The position numbers and the translations under genes were made by a program. A stretch of DNA of 14,128 bases from Campylobacteraceae bacterium (GTDB lineage: Bacteria; Campylobacterota; Campylobacteria; Campylobacterales; Sulfurovaceae): contig JALVEV010000060.1 of the NCBI GenBank assembly GCA_027030605.1, positions 1 through 14,128 on the forward strand, read 5' to 3'. A model generated the notes under the pieces. It saw nothing but the letters and a program-made list of their open reading frames with translations, was not told the origin of the DNA and ran no database searches. Shown here piece after piece: positions 6,086 through 12,898 of the stretch (position 1 is its first letter; each line of letters begins with the position of its first letter).

Positions 6086-8686
6086 ATGTTAAAAAAAATA
6101 TTTGGTTCTAAAAACGATAGAATCGTAAAAGGGTACATGAAACGTGCCAAGCAAATTAATAAACTAGAAGAGAACTACAAAAATCTTTCAGATGACGAGT
6201 TAAAATCTGCCTTTAATGAACTCAAAAGTGCCGTTCTAGCTAAAGAGAAAACCCTTGATGATGTTCTGAATGAATCATTTGCCATCACTAGAGAAGCGAG
6301 TAGACGTGTACTTGGAATGCGTCACTTCGATGTACAACTTGTTGGAGGCATGGTACTTCATGAAAACTCTATTGCAGAGATGAAGACTGGTGAGGGTAAA
6401 ACACTTGTTGCAACGCTTCCTGTTGTTCTTAATGCTATGTTAGGTCGTGGAGTGCATATTGTTACCGTCAATGACTACCTTGCAAAGCGTGACTCTGAGG
6501 AGATGGGAAAACTATATAACTTCTTAGGGTATAGTGTTGGATGTTTAACAGATGACATCTATGATGAGCGTGTTAAAAAAGCTCAATATGATGCTGACAT
6601 TACCTATGGAACCAACAATGAGTATGGGTTTGACTACCTTCGTGACAATATGAAAACTCGTGCTGAAGAGAAGGTACAACGTGACCACTACTATGCTATT
6701 GTCGATGAGGTTGACTCTATCTTAATTGATGAAGCAAGAACACCACTTATTATCTCTGGACCTGTGCAAAGAGATGGTAACCACTATGCAAAAGCCAATG
6801 AGATTGCCCTACAGATGGTTAAGGGCGAAAAGGTAGAGACAAAACCAGGTGAGCCAGAACAGACAACTGGAGATTTCTATGTTGATGAGAAGAATAGACA
6901 AGTGATTATGACTGAAGATGGTCTTCAAAAAGCACAAGATTTATTTGGGGTAGAGAATCTTTATAGCCTAGAGAATGCCTCTTTGTCTCACCACCTAGAC
7001 CAAGCGATGAAAGCTCACTATATCTTTGTTAAAGATGTCGACTATGTCGTACGTAATGGTGAAGTGGTAATTGTCGATGAGTTTACAGGTCGTCTTAGTG
7101 AGGGTCGTCGTTTCTCTGAGGGGTTACACCAAGCGATTGAAGCTAAAGAGGGAGTAGAGATTCAAGATGAGTCACAAACTCTAGCAGAGATTACCTACCA
7201 AAACTACTTTAGACTCTATGAAAAATTGGCAGGTATGACAGGAACAGCACAGACAGAAGCGACTGAGTTTGCTGAGATTTATAACCTAGAGGTTATCTCT
7301 ATTCCTACCAATTTACCTATTGCAAGAAAAGATATGAATGACCTCATCTACAACACAGAAAAAGAGAAACTTGATGCAGTTGCTAAAAAAGTAAAAGAGC
7401 TTCATGAAAAGGGGCAACCTGTACTTATTGGTACTGCCTCTATTGAGAAATCTGAACTCATTCACAAGCGTCTAAAAGCTGCTAAAATCCCTCATAACGT
7501 ACTCAATGCCAAAAATCATGAACAAGAGGCACAAATTATTATGGAAGCAGGTAAAAAGGGGGCTGTTACCGTTGCTACCAATATGGCAGGTCGTGGAGTT
7601 GACATTAAAATTACCGATGAGATTAAAGAGCTTGGTGGTCTCTACATTCTAGGAACGGAGCGTCATGAGAGTAGACGTATTGACAACCAGTTACGTGGTC
7701 GTTCAGGTCGTCAAGGTGACCCAGGGGTATCACAATTTTACCTCTCTCTCGATGATAACCTTCTAAGAATTTTTGGTGGAGAGAAGATTAGAAACATTAT
7801 GAACAAATTGGGTGTTCAAGAGGGTGAGTACATCGACTCAAAAATTGTAACTCGTTCAGTAGAGAAGGCTCAAACCAAAGTTGAAAATATGCACTATGAG
7901 TCTCGTAAACATATCTTAGAGTATGATGATATTGCTAATGAACAGAGAAAGGTTATCTATAACTTTAGAAATCAACTCCTTGATGAAAACTTTGATATCG
8001 ACTCAAAAATTAGAGAGAACAGAATAGAGTATGTTGACCATATTTTAGCTGAATCGGACATCTATGATGGAGCTTCACAAGAGGACTATAACTTAGAAAA
8101 ACTAGTCAATATCTTTAGAGAAGAGCTTAACATAGCTGTTGATGTAGAGATGTTTAAAGGTAAAGAGTATGATGAACTTCGTGACTTTGTCTTGGAAATT
8201 TTAGTCAATACCTATGAAGAGAAGATGGCTCCTCTTACTCCTGAACAGCGTTCAGAGGTACAAAGAATCCTTTACTTACAAGTACTTGACCCACAATGGA
8301 GAGACCACCTCTATGAGATGGATGTCATGAAAACAGGTATAGGGCTTAGAGGTTACAACCAAAAAGACCCATTGACAGAGTATAAAAAAGATTCATATAA
8401 TCTCTTTATGTCTTTAATCGAAAGAATTAAACTTGAAGCTATTAAAGTCCTTCAAGTTGTTCAATTTAACTTTGAAGACCCTACTGAGGAAGAAGCCAAA
8501 CTTGAAGCAATGCGTAATGAACTAGAAGCAGACCTAGAAAATGCAAAAACCAATAAAGAGGTGGTTGAGGCTGAAACTACTATAGAAAAAAAACCAAAAC
8601 GAAATGAGCCTTGTCCTTGTGGTTCAGGTAAAAAGTACAAACAGTGTTGTGGAAAGAGTGGACCTAAAAAAGGACTATTAGCCTAA
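6086..8686 (+). CDS. secA: SecA, preprotein translocase ATPase
   Basis: SecA is the cytosolic and membrane-bound ATPase motor that pushes unfolded secretory proteins through SecYEG. The 866-residue product is complete. It opens with the typical I-F-G-S-K-N-D-R (about 5-12). Motifs in order: Walker A M-K-T-G-E-G-K-T at 99-106; T-V-N-D-Y-L-A-K-R-D at 127-136; DEAD-like V-D-E-V-D-S-I-L-I-D-E-A-R-T-P-L at 206-221; the preprotein-binding domain around 225-370; A-G-M-T-G-T-A at 382-388; A-T-N-M-A-G-R-G-V-D at 497-506; Q-L-R-G-R-S-G-R-Q-G-D-P-G at 535-547; the scaffold helix and wing domains; D-P-Q-W-R-D-H-L at 735-742; and a C-terminal SecB/zinc tail with C843, C845, C854 and C855. Nothing is missing. 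The stop and the next gene's start overlap as TAATG, so the permease is translationally coupled. It is divergent from mog. Confidence 0.99.
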   Translation: MLKKIFGSKNDRIVKGYMKRAKQINKLEENYKNLSDDELKSAFNELKSAVLAKEKTLDDVLNESFAITREASRRVLGMRHFDVQLVGGMVLHENSIAEMKTGEGKTLVATLPVVLNAMLGRGVHIVTVNDYLAKRDSEEMGKLYNFLGYSVGCLTDDIYDERVKKAQYDADITYGTNNEYGFDYLRDNMKTRAEEKVQRDHYYAIVDEVDSILIDEARTPLIISGPVQRDGNHYAKANEIALQMVKGEKVETKPGEPEQTTGDFYVDEKNRQVIMTEDGLQKAQDLFGVENLYSLENASLSHHLDQAMKAHYIFVKDVDYVVRNGEVVIVDEFTGRLSEGRRFSEGLHQAIEAKEGVEIQDESQTLAEITYQNYFRLYEKLAGMTGTAQTEATEFAEIYNLEVISIPTNLPIARKDMNDLIYNTEKEKLDAVAKKVKELHEKGQPVLIGTASIEKSELIHKRLKAAKIPHNVLNAKNHEQEAQIIMEAGKKGAVTVATNMAGRGVDIKITDEIKELGGLYILGTERHESRRIDNQLRGRSGRQGDPGVSQFYLSLDDNLLRIFGGEKIRNIMNKLGVQEGEYIDSKIVTRSVEKAQTKVENMHYESRKHILEYDDIANEQRKVIYNFRNQLLDENFDIDSKIRENRIEYVDHILAESDIYDGASQEDYNLEKLVNIFREELNIAVDVEMFKGKEYDELRDFVLEILVNTYEEKMAPLTPEQRSEVQRILYLQVLDPQWRDHLYEMDVMKTGIGLRGYNQKDPLTEYKKDSYNLFMSLIERIKLEAIKVLQVVQFNFEDPTEEEAKLEAMRNELEADLENAKTNKEVVEAETTIEKKPKRNEPCPCGSGKKYKQCCGKSGPKKGLLA

Positions 8687-9921
8687 TGGCAACAACAGTT
8701 AACCATACCTTTGTTAACAAGGTCATCAAGCACTACTTAAAATATGATAAAGATAACCCTTTTATCTTTATCTCCTCTCTTCTTGCCTTTTTAGGGGTTG
8801 CTGCTGGTGTTATGGTACTTATGTTGGCAATGGGTATTATGAATGGAACAGAGAAAGAGTTTAAAAAGAAACTTTTTGTAATGAACTATCCTATGACCTT
8901 AATACCTGTAGGCTATCAGAGTGCTAATGAACATCTACTTCAAAAACTCTCAACTCAATTCCCTAACTTAAAATTCTCACCCTACTATACTACTCAAGTC
9001 ATCTCAAAATCAGGTTCCAATGTCAACGGTTCTATCTTGTATGGTGTAGATTTTAAAAAAGAGGAGCAGATTAATGAAGTCTTTGAAAAGGCGATGCAGT
9101 CATCGCTTCATACAAAAAGTAAATTTAAAATCGTTACAGGTGAGGTCTTAGCTACTGAGATGAATGTCTATAAAGGACAAAAGCTCACTCTCTATTTTTC
9201 TGAACAACAAGCTATTGGTTTTGGCTCTATGCCCCTACAAAAACGTTTTACTATTGATGCAACATTTCACTCTGGGCTTAATACCTATGACAAAGCAATT
9301 GTATATACAACACTTGGTGCATTTCAGAAGATTTTAAAGCGTGAAAAAGGAGTTTATGATGGTATTCATATCTACTCTGCTCATGCACAAGATGATATTA
9401 AAAAAATTGTAGCTTATCTTGAAAAAATAGGCTACAAAGAGAGTGTTCGAATTCAAGGTTGGTGGGAGCAAAATGCCTCATTTTTTGCAGCAATGGAGAT
9501 GGAGAAACACACTCTTTTCTTTGTTCTTCTACTTATTATTTTAGTTGCAGCCCTCAATATTATCTCTTCTCTTCTTATGACTGTAATGAGCCGACGTGCT
9601 GAGATTGCCCTTATGAAAACATTGGGTGCAACAAGAAAGGAGATACAACATATATTCTTTAAATTAGGAGCTATTATTGGTATTGGTGGAATTGTGGCAG
9701 GAACTATTTTAGGATTAATAGGGAAATGGGTCTTAACAACTTTTCAAATTATCCAACTTTCCGAAGAGGTTTATGGATTCTCTAAATTACCAGTTGATTT
9801 GACTTTAATTGATTTTATTTTTATTGTTATGGGTGCTATTTTTATTGTACTTCTCTCTTCGCTTTATCCTGCATATAAAGCATCATCAACCAATCCACTT
9901 AATGTACTTAGAAATGAATAG
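8686..9921 (+). CDS. LolC/LolE-type lipoprotein-releasing ABC transporter permease
   Basis: Inner-membrane permease of the ABC transporter that extracts outer-membrane lipoproteins and hands them to LolA. The 411-residue product has the FtsX/MacB permease layout: a helix near 27-52 ending in the LolC/E-like M-G-I-M-N-G-T-E-K-E-F, a large periplasmic domain at about 55-270, and three more helices at about 275-300, 325-350 and 374-397. After the second helix come the conserved coupling-helix residues S-R-R-A-E-I-A-L-M-K-T-L-G-A-T at 302-316, and the end is L-Y-P-A-Y-K-A-S-x-x-N-P-L-N-V-L-R. It shares one base with the secA stop. No LolD-like ATPase is in the window, so its partner must be elsewhere. 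Having one LolC/E-type gene near secA and lolA fits this phylum. I leave the symbol empty because LolC, LolE and the single hybrid form cannot be told apart here. Confidence 0.88.
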   Translation: MATTVNHTFVNKVIKHYLKYDKDNPFIFISSLLAFLGVAAGVMVLMLAMGIMNGTEKEFKKKLFVMNYPMTLIPVGYQSANEHLLQKLSTQFPNLKFSPYYTTQVISKSGSNVNGSILYGVDFKKEEQINEVFEKAMQSSLHTKSKFKIVTGEVLATEMNVYKGQKLTLYFSEQQAIGFGSMPLQKRFTIDATFHSGLNTYDKAIVYTTLGAFQKILKREKGVYDGIHIYSAHAQDDIKKIVAYLEKIGYKESVRIQGWWEQNASFFAAMEMEKHTLFFVLLLIILVAALNIISSLLMTVMSRRAEIALMKTLGATRKEIQHIFFKLGAIIGIGGIVAGTILGLIGKWVLTTFQIIQLSEEVYGFSKLPVDLTLIDFIFIVMGAIFIVLLSSLYPAYKASSTNPLNVLRNE

Positions 9922-9948
9922 GGTGTTTTCTTCGGACAAGCACCCTAT
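9918..9948 (+). repeat. Palindromic element A: stem-loop with UUCG tetraloop at the permease stop codon
   Basis: The arms run 9918-9930 and 9935-9948, closing on a C(TTCG)G tetraloop, with one bulged C at 9937 and one G-U pair. The outer arms are ATAGGGTG and CACCCTAT. The stem starts at the permease stop codon (TAG 9919-9921) and is followed by AAAAAC, with the next T-run (ATTTTTC) only some 14 nt on. It could end or protect the secA-permease transcript but is not a canonical U-tract terminator. It resembles element B at 11873-11906 in the same orientation relative to its gene. Confidence 0.75.
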
Positions 9949-10019
9949 AAAAACTTCTCAATTTTTCTTTCATCTATACGGCTTATCTTTTTGTGAACCT
10001 CACTCTCCCAAATCATAGA

Positions 10020-10469
10020 TTATGGAAGAGGATTGCGAATTATATTTTGTTCAATAATATTTAAATAAGAAATAAGTGTATTAGACACCTCTTCTAGCTC
10101 TGAAAGATATTTAAAAGAGATATGCTCTTGGGTTGCCGAAATTTTTTTAGAACGTCGTAAAAGCTTTTCCCATAGAGTACGTTTTGAAGTATTAAAATAG
10201 ATTTTAAAAATCTTCATATAGATGTCATGAAGCTCTCTATGTTTAGCCTCTAACTTCTCTACAGCTTCCTTTTTAAAAATTGAAAGTAGAATCTGACCAT
10301 CGCAGTAGAACCATTTTCCAAATTCACATGCTGTTACCTTTAATGGTATCTCATCTTTAGAAATATCTAAGCCATTAACCAATTTTTTGACATTATAGAC
10401 CCACTTTACATGCTCTCTTCTTGCCGTTCTAATACTCTTTAACAGCTCTTTTTTTCTACTATTAGACAT
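10020..10469 (-). CDS. Stand-alone CZB (chemoreceptor zinc-binding) domain protein
   Basis: A 149-residue soluble protein built around a CZB domain, a four-helix module that binds zinc through three histidines and one cysteine and is usually attached to chemoreceptors or diguanylate cyclases. The signature is visible: H20 in R-E-H-V-K-W, C48 in A-C-E-F-G-K-W-F at 47-54, then H77 and H81 in K-H-R-E-L-H. All four expected ligands are present. No output domain, signal peptide or membrane segment is attached. Residues about 93-149 are an extra basic then helical tail (K-R-T-L-W-E-K-L-L-R-R-S-K-K) that could be a docking surface. ATG 10469-10467 has AAGGA 6 nt upstream. It follows the CCA-type gene by 26 nt as the last gene of ppx-cca-CZB. 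Sensing of zinc or oxidants (as shown for CZB domains in other bacteria) is plausible, but its partner is unknown. Confidence 0.85.
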   Translation of the reverse strand: MSNSRKKELLKSIRTARREHVKWVYNVKKLVNGLDISKDEIPLKVTACEFGKWFYCDGQILLSIFKKEAVEKLEAKHRELHDIYMKIFKIYFNTSKRTLWEKLLRRSKKISATQEHISFKYLSELEEVSNTLISYLNIIEQNIIRNPLP

Positions 10470-10495
10470 AATTTTTCCTTACTTTATAAAAATTA

Positions 10496-11872
10496 TTATT
10501 TTTTTAATTTTAATATAAATTCAATAGCTTCTCTTTTGGTAGATATTTTACCATCTAACTGTTCACTATAAATACGATTTAACAGACTCTTAAACTCTTT
10601 TGAGGGTTTATACCCAAGTTCAATTAAATCTCTTCCTTGAAGTAGAGGCTTTAATGGTTCACTGTAAACATCTAACTCCTCTGCCTTTTGGAGCAACCAA
10701 TCCCCTGCTTCATAGACACCTTTTAAAGAAGCCTCTGTTGTACGACCTAAAAAATCAGCTCTAGCTACTGTTACTAACTCCTCTATATTAACTTTAGTGG
10801 CTAACTTTCTAATGGTTGAGTTTTTTGCTTTTCCTCTGAAATAGATAGAGGGTGCTAGATGGTGTTCAACTAGAGGTAGAAGAGACTTAATAAAATCGTG
10901 TTCATTCGTAAGTCGATACATTAAACGCTCTGTAGGCTCTACTCCTGCTCGTTCGTGACCTATGGCTGAGATTTTTTCAGGAGTCACTTGGGTATGGGTT
11001 GCTTTTCCTAAATCATGACAGAGTATGGCAAACATCATCTTTAAATCATGCTTCTCATCACCTCGTTTTAAAGCTACCATTTTATCAACAGACATAAGTG
11101 TATGTACCCAAACATCACCCTCTGGATGCCAAATAGGACTTTGTGGTACACCAATAAGTGCATGAAGTTCAGGAAAATATTTTTGAGTTACTCCCAACGC
11201 TCTCATAAGCTCAAAGCCTATAGAGGGTTTACTTGATTTTAGAAGTAATTTTTTGAACTCTGTATAGACCCTCTCTTTAGGTAGCTCATCAAGTAATCCA
11301 TCTTTTACCATATTGTTACAAAGTTTAAAGGTCTCTTTGTCTAAGGTGTACCCAAACCTAGCCACAAACTGCACAGCTCGATAGAGACGCAAAGGGTCCT
11401 CTACAAATGTTTTACTGCTAATATGGCGTAATCGTTTAGATGCCATATCCTCTTTAGCTCCAAAGGGGTCTAAGAAAAGCTCTTTCTCTACATCATAACC
11501 AAGTGCATTAATGGTAAAATCTCGACGTAGAGCAGCCTCTTCAAAGCTCATGAAGCCATCACAGACCACATCAAACCCCTTATGACCTACAGCTATTTTC
11601 TGCTCACGTCTAGGAAACGAGAAGTCATACTCTTCGCCCTCATAGACAAACTTTAAAATTCCAAAACTTTTACCTACTAAATTAACTGAACCGTAATGAG
11701 ACAAAATCTCTTCTAATCTCTCTATTTTTTCTAATCCATAAACCTCTATGTCATAGTCTTTAGATGGAAGTTTTAAAAAGTGGTCACGCACAGCTCCACC
11801 TACTACAATGGCTTGGGCATTCTCTTCTGAGAGTTTTGCAGAGATGGTTTTTATTATTTTTGGGAGATACAT
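10496..11872 (-). CDS. CCA-adding-type tRNA nucleotidyltransferase with HD domain
   Basis: Cytosolic nucleotidyltransferase of the class II CCA/poly(A) polymerase family, most likely adding or repairing the 3' CCA of tRNA. The 458-residue product has the head motif V-V-G-G-A-V-R-D at 23-30, metal-binding D39 and D41 in K-D-Y-D-I-E-V-Y-G, a likely third carboxylate D83 in Y-D-F-S-F-P-R-R-E, then R-R-D-F-T-I-N-A-L at 116-124 and D-P-L-R-L-Y-R-A at 159-166. A C-terminal HD phosphohydrolase domain follows: H257, H286-D287 in L-C-H-D-L-G-K, and H306. The HD domain matches the longer bacterial CCA form with 2',3'-cyclic phosphatase activity. Whether it adds all of CCA, only part, or a poly(A) tail cannot be read from motifs alone. 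ATG 11872-11870 is preceded by an in-frame TAG and has no Shine-Dalgarno; a strong stem (11883-11903) lies 10 nt upstream, so translation may depend on coupling to the gene before it. Confidence 0.9.
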   Translation of the reverse strand: MYLPKIIKTISAKLSEENAQAIVVGGAVRDHFLKLPSKDYDIEVYGLEKIERLEEILSHYGSVNLVGKSFGILKFVYEGEEYDFSFPRREQKIAVGHKGFDVVCDGFMSFEEAALRRDFTINALGYDVEKELFLDPFGAKEDMASKRLRHISSKTFVEDPLRLYRAVQFVARFGYTLDKETFKLCNNMVKDGLLDELPKERVYTEFKKLLLKSSKPSIGFELMRALGVTQKYFPELHALIGVPQSPIWHPEGDVWVHTLMSVDKMVALKRGDEKHDLKMMFAILCHDLGKATHTQVTPEKISAIGHERAGVEPTERLMYRLTNEHDFIKSLLPLVEHHLAPSIYFRGKAKNSTIRKLATKVNIEELVTVARADFLGRTTEASLKGVYEAGDWLLQKAEELDVYSEPLKPLLQGRDLIELGYKPSKEFKSLLNRIYSEQLDGKISTKREAIEFILKLKK

Positions 11873-11906
11873 CTATTTTTATGGTGTAGTCGGGGACTAC
11901 ACCCTA
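11873..11906 (-). repeat. Palindromic element B: perfect 9-bp stem between ppx and cca
   Basis: On the minus strand the stem is GGTGTAGTC / GACTACACC (11903-11895 and 11891-11883) with a CCC loop. The element as compared with element A starts with TAGGGTGT at 11906-11899 and ends with ATAAAAA at 11882-11876. It contains the ppx stop codon (TAG 11899-11897), so the last three codons of ppx lie at or next to its edge. It occupies the region where the cca ribosome site should be. There is no U-tract, so a terminator is unlikely; RNA processing or translational coupling fits better. Confidence 0.75.
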
Positions 11907-12814
11907 CCCTCACACATTGAAAAGGCAACACCCTCTCGAATTCCATCGTCTATTACCATACTCTCTTTAAATCCACTAATGGTATAGAGTTCATCATAGA
12001 TTAATATACCAGAAGCAATCAAATCATCACGCCCTACACCAACAGCTCTTACTCTCTCCTCTGGACTCATCTCTAGTAGTTTCATCAGTTGTGCTACCAA
12101 ATCTTTTTGAGAGAGTCGTGTCCCATGAATTTTTTGAGCATCATAAGTCTCATACTCCATTCCTAACTTCATGGCAGCTACTGTTGTGGGGGTTCCTGCT
12201 GTTGCAATAAAGAGTTCTACCTCTCCATATTGAGCAGTAACCTCATTGTAGTACTCTTTCATAGGATTCATAAGTGCAGGTATGGCATTAGATATTTCAG
12301 GTAATGTTTTGAAGGTTTGCGTTACGGTTACTATGCCTATTGGAAAACTTTTTGAAAATCTCTTCCCCTCTCCATAGTAAAAGAGAAGTTCAGTTGACCC
12401 ACCCCCAATATCGACCATCATAAAACTCTTTGGTGACTCACCTAAAAGTTTAAGACGTGATTGAACAGCACTCAAAGCGTAAATAGCCTCCTGCTCACCA
12501 TCTATCACTTCAAAAATGACACCTGTCTGCTCTTCAATTCTATTTAGTACCTCATCACTATTGTTTGCTTGACGTATCGCCTCTGTAGTAACAGCTTTTA
12601 CTCTTGCATCGGAGAAATCAAGTCTCTCTTTTGCTTCATGGAGTGCAAGAACCACACGCTCTACAGCCTCTTTAGAGATAAGCCCTGAATGACTCAACCC
12701 ATCTGCTGTCTTTACCGTTTTATGAAACTCACCCAAACGCTCTTTTGTCTTGCAATCCATCTTTAAAATCCGTAAACTGTTTGAACCCAAATCAATAGCA
12801 ATAATATTTTTCAT
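11897..12814 (-). CDS. Ppx/GppA family phosphatase (exopolyphosphatase / pppGpp phosphohydrolase)
   Basis: Cytosolic enzyme of the ASKHA fold that removes terminal phosphate from polyphosphate or turns pppGpp into ppGpp. The 305-residue product is a two-domain short form without the C-terminal HD-like part of E. coli Ppx, as usual in this phylum. Motifs are I-D-L-G-S-N-S-L-R at 7-15 (phosphate-1), T-T-E-A-I-R-Q-A-N-N at 76-85, I-D-G-E-Q-E-A at 104-110, V-D-I-G-G-G-S-T-E at 134-142 (phosphate-2) and T-A-G-T-P-T-T at 205-211. I chose ATG 12814-12812 with AGGA 5 nt upstream. A longer frame starting at 12985 exists, but it would cross both divergent promoters and the speA start and adds an unrelated hydrophobic leader. 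It is first in ppx-cca-CZB and ends inside palindromic element B. Substrate preference cannot be decided here, so no symbol is given. Confidence 0.92.
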   Translation of the reverse strand: MKNIIAIDLGSNSLRILKMDCKTKERLGEFHKTVKTADGLSHSGLISKEAVERVVLALHEAKERLDFSDARVKAVTTEAIRQANNSDEVLNRIEEQTGVIFEVIDGEQEAIYALSAVQSRLKLLGESPKSFMMVDIGGGSTELLFYYGEGKRFSKSFPIGIVTVTQTFKTLPEISNAIPALMNPMKEYYNEVTAQYGEVELFIATAGTPTTVAAMKLGMEYETYDAQKIHGTRLSQKDLVAQLMKLLEMSPEERVRAVGVGRDDLIASGILIYDELYTISGFKESMVIDDGIREGVAFSMCEGRV

Positions 12815-12845
12815 TTTTATCCTAATTTTAATACTTATTTTTAAA

Positions 12846-12851
12846 ATTATA
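12846..12851 (-). promoter_or_regulatory. Candidate -10 box for ppx-cca-CZB
   Basis: On the minus strand GTG-TATAAT places a consensus -10 hexamer about 31 nt before the ppx start codon, giving a leader of roughly 25 nt. No -35 box is evident. It lies 15 bp from the opposing speA -10 box, so the two promoters are almost back to back. Confidence 0.4.
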
Positions 12852-12866
12852 CACAAATATACTAGA

Positions 12867-12872
12867 TATAAT
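12867..12872 (+). promoter_or_regulatory. Candidate -10 box for speA
   Basis: A consensus TATAAT with a leader of about 20 nt to the speA ATG. The leader carries the strong ribosome site GAGGAG just before the start. The upstream stretch is AT-rich without a clear -35 box. Confidence 0.4.
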
Positions 12873-12898
12873 AATATTTTTATTTTAGAGGAGAAAGT

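Noticed and set aside
9918..9948. Element A as an ordinary Rho-independent terminator
   Set aside because: The stem is strong, but the bases after it are A-rich and the nearest T-run begins about 14 nt later, so I list it as a repeat/stem-loop and leave termination open.
9809..10018. Plus-strand frame overlapping the end of the permease gene in another phase
   Set aside because: Its first half is an out-of-frame reading of a transmembrane segment; the rest crosses palindromic element A.
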